From assembly GCA_023257495.1 (NCBI GenBank), contig JALRCC010000108.1:1-8163 (forward strand): a stretch of 8,163 nucleotides of DNA. Direction: 5' to 3'. Positions within the stretch are counted from its first letter, which is position 1, and the number at the start of each line of letters is the position of its first letter. Positions 1 to 6,153 of the stretch are shown here, one piece after another. The position numbers and the translations under genes were made by a program. The notes beneath the pieces were generated by a model. That model was given only the letters and a program-made list of their open reading frames with translations. It ran no database searches and was not told the origin of the DNA. The stretch comes from Rugosibacter sp. Lineage in GTDB: Bacteria > Pseudomonadota > Gammaproteobacteria > Burkholderiales > Rhodocyclaceae.

Positions 1-410
1 CTGTTGGCGCGCGTGTTGCGATTGAGCAGGTGCTTGAGGCGATAGAGCAGGCGCCCGGCCCAGTGGCCGTAGATGGCCGCGTCGAGCGCCTGCCGGTTAG
101 CGCTCAGCAGCTGCAGCAGCTCGGGCAGGTGCGGCGTGCTCCAGTCGCCCGCGATATAGGACTCGGCAAAGCCGATGTCGCCCGACTTCAGCGCGGCGAC
201 GCAAGGCTGCCAGTTGTGCAGGTGCAGCACCGCGCTCGGCGCACCGGCCTCGGCCTGGCCGAAATGCTGCAGCTGGCCATCGGGCAGCTGGACGGTCAGC
301 GCACCATGGCGCAACTGCTGCAGCAGGCTGAACACGGTGCGGGCGGCGGCGGGCAGGCCTGCGGGCAGCGAAAGCAGGCCGGAATGGCGGGGGGCGGTGG
401 TGCTGTTCAT
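1..410 (-). CDS. Cyclopropane-fatty-acid-synthase-like SAM methyltransferase, N-terminal part
   Basis: This is the first 136 codons of a gene that continues beyond the left edge. Reading from the ATG at 410, residues about 20-115 carry the N-terminal helical and lipid-binding region of the Cfa family (LQQLRHGALTVQLPDGQ, then SGDIGFAESYIAGDW). The fragment ends in LNRNTRANS, the stretch that normally precedes the NIxxHYDLGN SAM-binding motif. Family members transfer a methyl or methylene group from SAM to unsaturated acyl chains of membrane phospholipids, working at the inner face of the membrane. The catalytic domain is outside the window, so a true cyclopropane synthase cannot be told from a methyltransferase that makes branched or furan precursors. 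The start is supported by a GGAG seven bases upstream and by the 17-bp gap to the DUF1365 stop, which indicates one operon. Codon use is very GC-rich (about 70%). Confidence 0.85.
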   Translation of the reverse strand, partial: MNSTTAPRHSGLLSLPAGLPAAARTVFSLLQQLRHGALTVQLPDGQLQHFGQAEAGAPSAVLHLHNWQPCVAALKSGDIGFAESYIAGDWSTPHLPELLQLLSANRQALDAAIYGHWAGRLLYRLKHLLNRNTRAN

Positions 411-427
411 GCGGGAACTCCAGAAAT

Positions 428-1240
428 TCAGCGACTCACGAAACGGTCTGGCGGCGCCGGCTTGGCATGGAAGCGGACCCGCTTGCACCAGAGCCTGAGC
501 GCCTGCCAGTGGATGCGCGCGACAATCATCAGCGTCATGGCCGGATGCTCCAGCAGCACGCGGCGCAGGCTGGCGCGGGTCACCGGCTCGAGCTGGCCGC
601 CGACGCTGGTGCGCAGCAGGGGACCGGACTCGTCGTCATGGTCGATCCGCACCAGCACCTCCTCGGGCGCTGGCGCCTGGCTGCGCAGGAAGCGGAAGCG
701 GTAGCGGCCGCTCAGCTCGCAGAAGGGCGAGACGTGGAAGACCTTGCGCGCCTGCGACTCGATCCCGTAGGCGGGACTGTCGAGCAGGTAGCAGTGGCGC
801 TCGCCGAAGGTGTTGTTGACCTCGGCGACGATGGCGCGCAGGCTGCCGTCGGCCCGCTCGCAGTACCAGAAGCTGACCGGCTTGAAGGTGTGCCCCAGCA
901 TGCGCGGATAGGCCTGCAGCCAGGCCTCGCCGTCGGCGTCGGTGATGCCCTCGGCGCGCAGCAGCTCATCGAGCCAGGCCAGCGCGCCGCCCTGCTGCGG
1001 CCTGCGGCCGTCGCCGTGGTCGCGGTCGTGGAAGCTGATCAGCCCGGCCCGGTTGTACGCGAGCGCGCCGGCCGCGGCCGGGTCCGTCGCCAGGGTGCGC
1101 ATCGGCAGCAGCAGGAAGGCGGTCGGGTAGGAGAAGGTGTTGCGGCTCGGCCTGAGCCGGTCGTGGAACACGCGGCCGAAGCCGAGCAGTGGCCGCGCCG
1201 CCGGGCGACCCGGGTGGGGGCTGGCCGCCGCGGAATTCAC
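428..1240 (-). CDS. DUF1365 family protein
   Basis: A 270-residue protein, full length for DUF1365. Recognisable blocks are GFGRVFHDRLRP near residues 20-31, FSYPTAFLLLPM (36-47), HDRDHGDG (71-78), FKPVSFWYC (119-127), VAEVNNTFGERHCYL (138-152) and KVFHVSPF (166-173). No signal peptide or clear membrane helix is visible. The biochemical role of DUF1365 is not settled. It almost always sits between an FAD-dependent oxidoreductase and a Cfa-like methyltransferase, as here, so I infer that it works on or carries the same lipid substrate. It starts with GTG, preceded by a strong GGGAGG four bases away. This GTG shares 4 bp with the stop of the upstream oxidoreductase (GTGA), which suggests translational coupling. 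GC content is very high, with sampled rows of 70-78%. Confidence 0.9.
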   Translation of the reverse strand: MNSAAASPHPGRPAARPLLGFGRVFHDRLRPSRNTFSYPTAFLLLPMRTLATDPAAAGALAYNRAGLISFHDRDHGDGRRPQQGGALAWLDELLRAEGITDADGEAWLQAYPRMLGHTFKPVSFWYCERADGSLRAIVAEVNNTFGERHCYLLDSPAYGIESQARKVFHVSPFCELSGRYRFRFLRSQAPAPEEVLVRIDHDDESGPLLRTSVGGQLEPVTRASLRRVLLEHPAMTLMIVARIHWQALRLWCKRVRFHAKPAPPDRFVSR

Positions 1241-2544
1241 GCCGCCTCCCGCCAGGCCTGCAGGCGCTGGGACAATTCGGCCGCCACTGCCAGCCCCGAC
1301 CTGAGCCCGTCCTCGTGGAAGCCGTAGCCGGTCCAGGCACCGCAGAACCAGCTGTGGCGCTGACCCTGCAACTCGCCCAGGCGCTGCTGGGCCCGGATCG
1401 CGGCCAGGTCGAACACCGGATGCGCGTAGTCGTACTCGCCGATGATGCGCGCCGGATCGATGTCGCGCACCGGGTTCAGCGACACGATCACATCCTGCGC
1501 GAAGGGCAGCGGCTGCAGGCGGTTGAGCCAGTAGTGCAGGCAGACGCGGGCCGATTCCTGCGCACTATCGGCCGCGCGTTCGTAGTTCCATGCCGCCCAG
1601 GCAGCGCGGCGCCTTGGCATCACGCGAGTGTCAGTGTGCAACACGGCGCGATTGGGCTGGTAGCGGATGGCACCCAGCACCTGCTGTTCGGCCACGCTGG
1701 GCTGTGCCAGTAGGCGCAAAGCCTGGTCGCTGTGCACAGCCAGAATCACAGCGTCAAAGTGCTCCACACTGCTACCCGTGCGAATGAACACGCCTCCAAC
1801 GTCGCGTTCGATGTGCGTGACCGGCGTAGCTAAGTGCGTATCCAGCCCTTGCACGATGGCGTGGACATAATGGCTCGCTCCGCCCGCCACGGTGTACCAC
1901 TGCGGCCGGTTTTGCACTTGGATCAGGCCGTGGTTGTAGCAAAAGCGGACCATGGTGGCCACGGGAAAGCGCAGCATCTGGTCGGTCGGGCAGCTCCAGA
2001 TGCACCCCAGCATAGGTAGAAAATACCAGTGGCGAAACGCCACACCAAAACCGTGCTGGTCTAAAAAATCACCCAGCGACTGAGCCAGTTCCTGCTCTTG
2101 TCCGCTTGCGGCCAGTGCGGTGCACAGGCGGTTGAAGCGCAGCAGCTCTAACAGCATGCCGAGAAAGCGCGGGCGCAACAAGTTGCGCCGCTGGGCAAAC
2201 ACGGTGGCCAGGTTGGAGCCACTCCACTCCAGCGCCTCGGCACCCAGCGTTCCCGCGCCCGGCACTTGGACGGAAAACGACATTTCCGACGAGGCCGTGG
2301 GTATCTGCAACTCGTCCAGCAGCCCAATCAAGCCGGGATAGGTGCGCTCGTTGAACACCAGAAAGCCGGTGTCCACCCCATGCGTCACAGTCCGGCCAAG
2401 TGCATCGGGCAAGGTCACATCCACGGTATGGCTGTGGCCGCCGAAATAGTGGCCTGCCTCGAACAGCGTGACCCGCACATGCCGACGTAGCCGGTGTGCG
2501 GCCGCCAAGCCCGAAATACCTGATCCGATGATTGCAACTTTCAT
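1237..2544 (-). CDS. FAD-dependent amine-oxidase-like oxidoreductase (COG2907 type)
   Basis: A 435-residue flavoprotein and the first gene of the lipid operon. The N-terminus MKVAIIGSGISGL holds the dinucleotide-binding glycines G7, G9 and G12, with the ribose-binding acid E29 in VTLFEAG, followed by the family signature GGHSHT (35-40). The C-terminal block GAWTGYGFHEDGLRSG (about 402-417) closes the FAD site. Such proteins are annotated as NAD/FAD-binding or desaturase-like proteins. Next to Cfa and DUF1365 they are implicated in oxidising methylated or unsaturated acyl chains, but the substrate here is inferred. I chose the ATG at 2544 because the Rossmann strand begins at once after it; an in-frame TTG at 2556 would only add MKKT. 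No strong Shine-Dalgarno is visible, only GAAAAAGA. GC content rises from about 55-62% to about 65-70% near residue 268, within the gene. Confidence 0.9.
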   Translation of the reverse strand: MKVAIIGSGISGLAAAHRLRRHVRVTLFEAGHYFGGHSHTVDVTLPDALGRTVTHGVDTGFLVFNERTYPGLIGLLDELQIPTASSEMSFSVQVPGAGTLGAEALEWSGSNLATVFAQRRNLLRPRFLGMLLELLRFNRLCTALAASGQEQELAQSLGDFLDQHGFGVAFRHWYFLPMLGCIWSCPTDQMLRFPVATMVRFCYNHGLIQVQNRPQWYTVAGGASHYVHAIVQGLDTHLATPVTHIERDVGGVFIRTGSSVEHFDAVILAVHSDQALRLLAQPSVAEQQVLGAIRYQPNRAVLHTDTRVMPRRRAAWAAWNYERAADSAQESARVCLHYWLNRLQPLPFAQDVIVSLNPVRDIDPARIIGEYDYAHPVFDLAAIRAQQRLGELQGQRHSWFCGAWTGYGFHEDGLRSGLAVAAELSQRLQAWREAA

Positions 2545-2583
2545 GGTCTTTTTCAATCGGTAGTGCTTGTCTATACAGCACGG

Positions 2584-2611
2584 TTGCGCTGCTCATATGG
2601 CGTAATATACT
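2584..2611 (+). promoter_or_regulatory. Predicted rightward promoter of the MerR-type regulator
   Basis: TTGCGC (2584-2589) and TATACT (2606-2611) are spaced by 16 bp. The -10 is a good match and the -35 is weak. The -10 overlaps that of the leftward promoter on the opposite strand. A TAGACAAA half-site begins at the last base of the -10 and the palindrome lies just downstream of the expected start, which suits autorepression. Consensus matching only. Confidence 0.4.
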
Positions 2612-2632
2612 AGACAAAGATATTTTTGTCCT
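2604..2632 (-). promoter_or_regulatory. Predicted leftward promoter of the lipid operon
   Basis: On the minus strand, AGGACA (2627-2632, four of six matches to TTGACA) and TATATT (2604-2609) are separated by 17 bp. The start point would fall near 2597, giving a leader of about 50 nt. The -35 lies inside the TTTGTC-N3-GACAAA palindrome, and a TAGACAAA half-site fills much of the spacer, so a bound regulator would block RNA polymerase. The call comes from consensus matching only. Confidence 0.45.
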
Positions 2633-2663
2633 AGACAAATAATCCAATTCATTTTCGATCACC

Positions 2664-3638
2664 ATGAACTCGCTCACCTCGTCGATTCCCCTGACATCAA
2701 CTTCACCCAGCAATGCCGAGTTATCAATTGCCGCCGTCGAACACGAGACTGGCCTAGGCAAAGGCACCCTCCGCGTGTGGGAGCGGCGCTATCGATTTCC
2801 CACGCCTTCACGTGATTCCTCAGGTAACAGACTCTACAGCAGAGAACAGGTGCAGCAACTCAAACTGATCAGCCGACTACTCAACTCCGGCTTGCGTCCT
2901 GGCAAAGTAGTCGGCTTGGATCAAGCCGCATTACAGGCCCTTCTGGTACGACATACCGAAGCATCACCAGTAAATTTGTCTAAGACAAAAATAAACAACG
3001 AAGGTGCCGATCCCGTGATTGAGGAACTGCTTCACGCCATTAGCACGCATGACCCGCGCGCCCTGCGACACCGCCTCAGCCATGCCCAGTTACGCATGGG
3101 TCTGGCAACTTTCGTGACCGACCTGGTAGCGCCGTTGACGACGGCGGTTGGCAAAGCCTGGGCTCAAGGGCGTTTTGAAGTTTTTGAAGAACATCTTTAC
3201 ACCGAGGTCATTACCGGCGTGTTGCGCTATGCGATCGCCTCGCTAATGCCGCAACCCATGACACAAGGCCCCAAGGTGCTGCTCACCACCTTGCCACAAG
3301 AACAGCACAGCCTGGGGCTGCTGATGGTCGAGGCGTTGTTGGCGCTCGAGGGCTGTACCTGTGTGTCATTGGGTACCCAGACGCCGCTGCTCGACATTGT
3401 TCAGGCTGCGCTGGTGCATCGCGCCGATGTAGTGGCACTGAGCTTCAGCAACCTGCACAAGGCGACCGTGGTGCAGACCAGTCTGCGCGAGCTACGCGCG
3501 CAGCTGCCGACTGTTACCGACCTGTGGGTCGGCGGCGCGTGTAATGCACTGTACCAATGGCCTCAGCCCGGCGTTAGCGCCGTGCTAAATTTGTCAGGCT
3601 TACAGCCCTTAGTGGCACAATGGCGCCACACTCATTGA
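2664..3638 (+). CDS. MerR-family regulator with cobalamin-binding photosensor domain (CarH/LitR-like)
   Basis: A 324-residue regulator. Residues about 20-90 form a MerR winged helix-turn-helix (LSIAAVEHETG, LRVWERRYRFPTP, NRLYSREQVQQL). A variable linker follows (about 98-116), then a helical bundle and a B12-binding Rossmann domain. Two hallmarks of light-sensing CarH-type proteins are intact: W166-x9-E176-H177 (KAWAQGRFEVFEEH), which caps the upper face of adenosylcobalamin, and EQHSLG with H215 as the likely lower cobalt ligand. In characterised relatives a dark AdoCbl-bound tetramer represses promoters and light breaks it apart. Here the divergent lipid operon and the gene itself are the likely targets. 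The ATG at 2664 has no obvious Shine-Dalgarno, but no better start lies upstream. The linker codons (residues 104-109) contain a copy of the promoter palindrome. Binding of B12 and light response are predicted, not shown. Confidence 0.92.
   Translation: MNSLTSSIPLTSTSPSNAELSIAAVEHETGLGKGTLRVWERRYRFPTPSRDSSGNRLYSREQVQQLKLISRLLNSGLRPGKVVGLDQAALQALLVRHTEASPVNLSKTKINNEGADPVIEELLHAISTHDPRALRHRLSHAQLRMGLATFVTDLVAPLTTAVGKAWAQGRFEVFEEHLYTEVITGVLRYAIASLMPQPMTQGPKVLLTTLPQEQHSLGLLMVEALLALEGCTCVSLGTQTPLLDIVQAALVHRADVVALSFSNLHKATVVQTSLRELRAQLPTVTDLWVGGACNALYQWPQPGVSAVLNLSGLQPLVAQWRHTH
2975..2989. promoter_or_regulatory. Operator-like palindrome inside the regulator gene
   Basis: TTTGTC-TAA-GACAAA is a perfect 15-bp palindrome with the same arms and 3-bp centre as the promoter palindrome at 2625-2639, some 350 bp away. 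It encodes residues 104-109, in the poorly conserved linker between the DNA-binding and sensor domains, so the protein could tolerate it. It may be an auxiliary operator for looping, or a roadblock to transcription of the regulator. Confidence 0.5.
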
Positions 3639-3656
3639 CCTTAGGAAGGATTTGTC

Positions 3657-3740
3657 ATGCACATCACTGCGCACAGGCTTGGCGTGCGACAGGCATCTGT
3701 CCGCCACACACCAGGCATAACGCGAAAAAATCGGCGCTGA
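3657..3740 (+). CDS. Possible 27-residue ORF behind the regulator
   Basis: The reading frame gives MHITAHRLGVRQ...TRKNRR, 27 residues, basic and not recognised. Support comes only from an AGGAAGGA Shine-Dalgarno (3643-3650) placed six bases before the ATG, better than that of most genes in this window. It follows the regulator stop by 18 bp, so it would be co-transcribed with it. The six bases between the Shine-Dalgarno and the start are TTTGTC, another half-site of the putative operator. It may be a leader peptide or a chance ORF. Confidence 0.25.
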   Translation: MHITAHRLGVRQASVRHTPGITRKNRR

Positions 3741-3810
3741 CAGCACGGTGTCTAGCATCGCGCCTCATCTATCGCCGCAGCGTCCACTCGCCTATTGCAC
3801 AACTGCGCGC

Positions 3811-3832
3811 GCCCACACTGATCATTGTGGGC
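3811..3832. repeat. Inverted repeat upstream of the CYTH-CHAD gene
   Basis: GCCCACA and TGTGGGC are perfect complements around an 8-base loop that itself contains the palindrome TGATCA. No T-run follows on either strand, so a Rho-independent terminator is unlikely. It could be an operator or simply chance, about 47 bp before the ATG of the next gene. Confidence 0.3.
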
Positions 3833-3878
3833 ACCGTCGTTACCCTGCAGCATAAGTTACAGTGGTTTCTTGAATAGC

Positions 3879-5444
3879 ATGACTGAAGAAGTTGCCGTCG
3901 AAAGCGAAGTCGAACTCAAACTCGCGCTGGCAAAAAAAGAACAGCAGCGTTTTTTGCGCCACCCGTTGCTTGAACAAGCCACGCACCGCCAGACCCAGCT
4001 ACTTGATAACACTTACTGCGACACGCCTGACCTTGCCCTGTGCCGCCAGGGTATGGCTCTGCGCTTGCGACGCCAGGGCAGACGCTGGCTGCAAACCGTG
4101 AAACTGGCAGGCAACGCCGCTGCAGGCCTGGCCAGCCGTCCGGAATGGGAAGTGCCCTATAAGGGTCAGTTTGATTTTTCGGCCATCACTGCGAAAAAAG
4201 TGCGGACATGGCTACAACGTCCGCATCTGCTGGCGCAATTGACTCCCATTTTCAACACCCGTTTTCAACGCCAGACCTGGCGCTTTGCCGCTGCTCACGG
4301 TGCCGTGCTGCTCACGCTTGATCGCGGCTGGATTACCGCAGGAGACGAACGCACCGAGATTTCAGAAATCGAGCTGGAACTCGAGCATGCTCCGCTCAAT
4401 GCACTCTTTGATCTAGCACTCCCGCTAGCAGAAAGTCTGACGCTCACACCTGCCGTGCGCTCCAAGGCCGAGCGCGGATATCAGCTGTACAGCCACATCC
4501 CGCCGCAACCGGTTAAAGCACCCAACATATCAATCTCGCCCGATCTCTCGCCGCTAGCGGCCTTGCGTACCATTGCCCTGGCCTGCCTTGAGCACTTGCA
4601 GCAAAACCACGATGGCGCATTGCATACCGAAGATCCTGAATACATTCACCAGATGCGCGTCGCCACGCGCCGGTTACGCGCCGCACTGCGGATTTTTTCA
4701 CCCCTTCTATCAGCCGGATTTACCTCGGTACTAAAGGACGGTTTCACGCCGCTCATGATGCAGCTTGGTCAGGTACGTGATCTGGATGTACTACACGCCG
4801 AGATTGTCGCCCCCGTGCTTGCCACGATGCCTCACAAGCGGCGCGGTAAAGACAAATCGTCTCTGGCACCCTTGTTATCAGTGATAGATCAGCACCGGCA
4901 ACACGCTCGCCAACAAGCCATAACACTGCTTGACTCCCCTGCCTATGGTCATGCCCTGCTCGCCGCATTACAAACCCTGCACGCGCAAGAAACCAGCACA
5001 TCAACCAAGGCACCCAAAAATGCACCCAAACTATCTCGCTTCGCCGCAAAACGTTTGCGCAGTACAAGCCAACATGTCTTGCGACACATACGCTCTGTAA
5101 ATGATCAAGATGCAACTTCGTTGCATGACCTGCGCATTGCGATCAAGCGTCTGCGTTATGCCATGGATTTTTTCAGCTCACTCACCATGTTGCAGAACCT
5201 GCCCCCGCTCTTGCCTCAACTCATTCTCTTGCAAGACACGTTAGGACAGATCAACGATCTGTCTCAAGCCGGAAAATGGCTTATGGAACATACCGAAAAC
5301 GACCCCTCCGCGCGCGAAACAGTGGCCCTGATCGGCAACTGGCACGTTCAACACCACGCGCAACTGCTGGCCAGCTTACCGCCGGCCTTGCGTCGTCTTG
5401 AAAAACAATTGGAAAAACTGGCAACCCACCTTAAGCCGCATTAG
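3879..5444 (+). CDS. CYTH and CHAD domain protein (triphosphate/polyphosphate related)
   Basis: A 521-residue two-domain protein of the same layout as E. coli YgiF. The N-terminal CYTH domain (about 5-205) starts with the ExExK signature as EVELK (E10, E12, K14), followed by basic tunnel residues such as LRLRRQGRRWLQTVK (61-75) and the acidic strand EISEIELELE (160-169). CYTH enzymes are triphosphate tunnel metalloenzymes, commonly inorganic triphosphatases. The CHAD domain (about 222-515) has two histidine and arginine helices, HQMRVATRRLR (257-267) and LHDLRIAIKRLR (415-426), which bind polyphosphate in characterised members. I place the start at the ATG at 3879, immediately before the CYTH motif; an in-frame TTG at 3825 would add 18 residues unlike the family. 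The gene lies just before sixA on the same strand, a frequent pairing. Activity towards triphosphate is inferred from the family. Confidence 0.92.
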   Translation: MTEEVAVESEVELKLALAKKEQQRFLRHPLLEQATHRQTQLLDNTYCDTPDLALCRQGMALRLRRQGRRWLQTVKLAGNAAAGLASRPEWEVPYKGQFDFSAITAKKVRTWLQRPHLLAQLTPIFNTRFQRQTWRFAAAHGAVLLTLDRGWITAGDERTEISEIELELEHAPLNALFDLALPLAESLTLTPAVRSKAERGYQLYSHIPPQPVKAPNISISPDLSPLAALRTIALACLEHLQQNHDGALHTEDPEYIHQMRVATRRLRAALRIFSPLLSAGFTSVLKDGFTPLMMQLGQVRDLDVLHAEIVAPVLATMPHKRRGKDKSSLAPLLSVIDQHRQHARQQAITLLDSPAYGHALLAALQTLHAQETSTSTKAPKNAPKLSRFAAKRLRSTSQHVLRHIRSVNDQDATSLHDLRIAIKRLRYAMDFFSSLTMLQNLPPLLPQLILLQDTLGQINDLSQAGKWLMEHTENDPSARETVALIGNWHVQHHAQLLASLPPALRRLEKQLEKLATHLKPH

Positions 5445-5447
5445 TCA

Positions 5448-5502
5448 CATAGGCGTCATGTTCGCGGCCTATACTCGTCCCCTGCAGGAAATGACATAGG
5501 CC
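5448..5502 (+). promoter_or_regulatory. Alternating inverted repeats in the sixA leader
   Basis: Three related segments lie between the two genes: ATAGGC (5449-5454), GGCCTAT (5466-5472) and ATAGGCC (5496-5502). The middle segment can pair with either the first (6 bp) or the third (7 bp), so the two hairpins exclude each other. A TATACT that could serve as a -10 lies within the middle segment (5470-5475), but no good -35 is seen. This could be a small attenuator or a protein-binding site. Confidence 0.3.
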
Positions 5503-5532
5503 ATGTAAACGTATGTGCACGGAAATAATGCA

Positions 5533-5994
5533 ATGGATTTGATTCTCTGGCGGCATGCCGAAGCAGAAGACGGTGATGCAACACTCCCTGACCTCAAGCG
5601 CCGTCTAACCGCGCGTGGCGGAAAACAGGCAAAAAAAGTAGCGTACTGGCTGCACCAGAATTTACCGCGCAAGTGCCGTATTCTTGTCAGCCCGGCAGAG
5701 CGCACGCAGCAAACAGCCAATGCGCTGGAACTGCCCTACGAAATCGAAAAAAAAGTCGGCGTTGGTGCTACGGTGGCTGATATCCTCGCGGCGGCCAACT
5801 GGCCGACAGACCCGGGCGCGGTTGTGATTGTTGGCCATCAGCCGACGCTTGGACGTATCGCTGCCCTGCTCCTGAGCGGAATAGAAGCCGACTGGCCCAT
5901 GAAAAAAGGTGCCATCTGGTGGTTCTCCAGCCGCATGCGCGAAAGTGAACCACAGATCGTGTTGCGTGCGGCGATCAATCCGGACTTTCTGTAG
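5533..5994 (+). CDS. sixA: SixA-type phosphohistidine phosphatase
   Basis: A 153-residue member of the histidine phosphatase superfamily, matching the usual SixA length. The phosphate-binding loop is LWRHAEAE with R7 and the nucleophile H8. The second arginine is R57 in SPAERTQQTA, and the second catalytic histidine is H102 in VGHQPTLG. SixA removes phosphate from protein histidines, such as phosphotransfer domains or the nitrogen PTS in E. coli, and acts in the cytoplasm. I prefer the ATG at 5533, immediately before the first beta strand, over the in-frame GTG at 5515; GGA lies about nine bases before it. It follows the CYTH-CHAD gene by 88 bp on the same strand, and the pair suggests a shared link to phosphate or polyphosphate metabolism. 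The actual substrate cannot be read from the sequence. Confidence 0.92.
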   Translation: MDLILWRHAEAEDGDATLPDLKRRLTARGGKQAKKVAYWLHQNLPRKCRILVSPAERTQQTANALELPYEIEKKVGVGATVADILAAANWPTDPGAVVIVGHQPTLGRIAALLLSGIEADWPMKKGAIWWFSSRMRESEPQIVLRAAINPDFL

Positions 5995-6071
5995 GGCCAA
6001 TATAGAGTAGAGGCAAAACTTCTGCGCCGACCGGGCGTGAGAAAAAACCATAGGCGGCAAAACGAGCAAAG

Positions 6072-6093
6072 AGCGCACCAACAGCGCACCAAC
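6072..6093 (+). repeat. Tandem 11-bp duplication
   Basis: AGCGCACCAAC occurs twice in direct succession in the 159-bp gap between sixA and the thioredoxin-like gene. Two perfect copies suggest a recent slippage event. I see no clear promoter or terminator in this gap. Confidence 0.6.
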
Positions 6094-6153
6094 GGCACTG
6101 CACGGTAAAATCACACCATTGGGGAAACCCGCCATCTGTGCAACAGCCCGCCC

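Larger units (their letters stand above)
2567..2639. promoter_or_regulatory. Operator cluster of TAGACAAA half-sites between divergent promoters
   Basis: The motif TAGACAA or its complement occurs three times: TTGTCTA at 2567-2573, TAGACAAA at 2611-2618 and TAGACAAA at 2632-2639. The last two are direct repeats 21 bp apart, about two helical turns. The third also forms the right arm of a perfect TTTGTC-CTA-GACAAA palindrome (2625-2639). TAGACA fits the nTnnACAn half-site pattern that I recall for CarH/CarA-type MerR regulators. The sites cover both predicted promoters, so they most likely bind the adjacent MerR-type protein. That assignment is inference. Confidence 0.6.
3639..3878. other. Spacer between the regulator and the CYTH-CHAD gene
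   Basis: These 240 bp hold no convincing full gene. Apart from the 27-codon ORF, one frame stays open to 3877 and contains LRAPTLIIVG (3803-3832), which resembles a beta strand of alpha/beta hydrolases but lacks the acidic residue expected just after it. A 7-bp inverted repeat GCCCACA/TGTGGGC (3811-3817 and 3826-3832) lies in the same stretch, without a following T-run. I see no reliable promoter for the downstream gene. Confidence 0.5.

Noticed and set aside
467..1327. Long open frame of 286 residues on the plus strand across the left operon
   Set aside because: It is antisense to DUF1365 and the end of the FAD oxidoreductase. High GC removes stops from shadow frames, and the translation is low-complexity with no recognisable domain.
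2069..2767. Open frame of 232 residues on the minus strand spanning the divergent promoter region
   Set aside because: It overlaps the oxidoreductase in another frame and crosses the operator region and the regulator start. Its translation matches no family.
3825..3878. Upstream TTG start for the CYTH-CHAD protein
   Set aside because: The 18 extra residues are not family-like, while the ATG at 3879 lies directly before the CYTH motif.
5515..5532. GTG start six codons upstream in sixA
   Set aside because: The ATG at 5533 begins exactly at the conserved first strand and has a usable GGA ahead of it.
6020..6056. GC-rich stem followed by an A-run after sixA, considered as a terminator
   Set aside because: The stem is only about 4 bp and the run is A rather than T in the sense direction; on the other strand the T-run precedes the stem.
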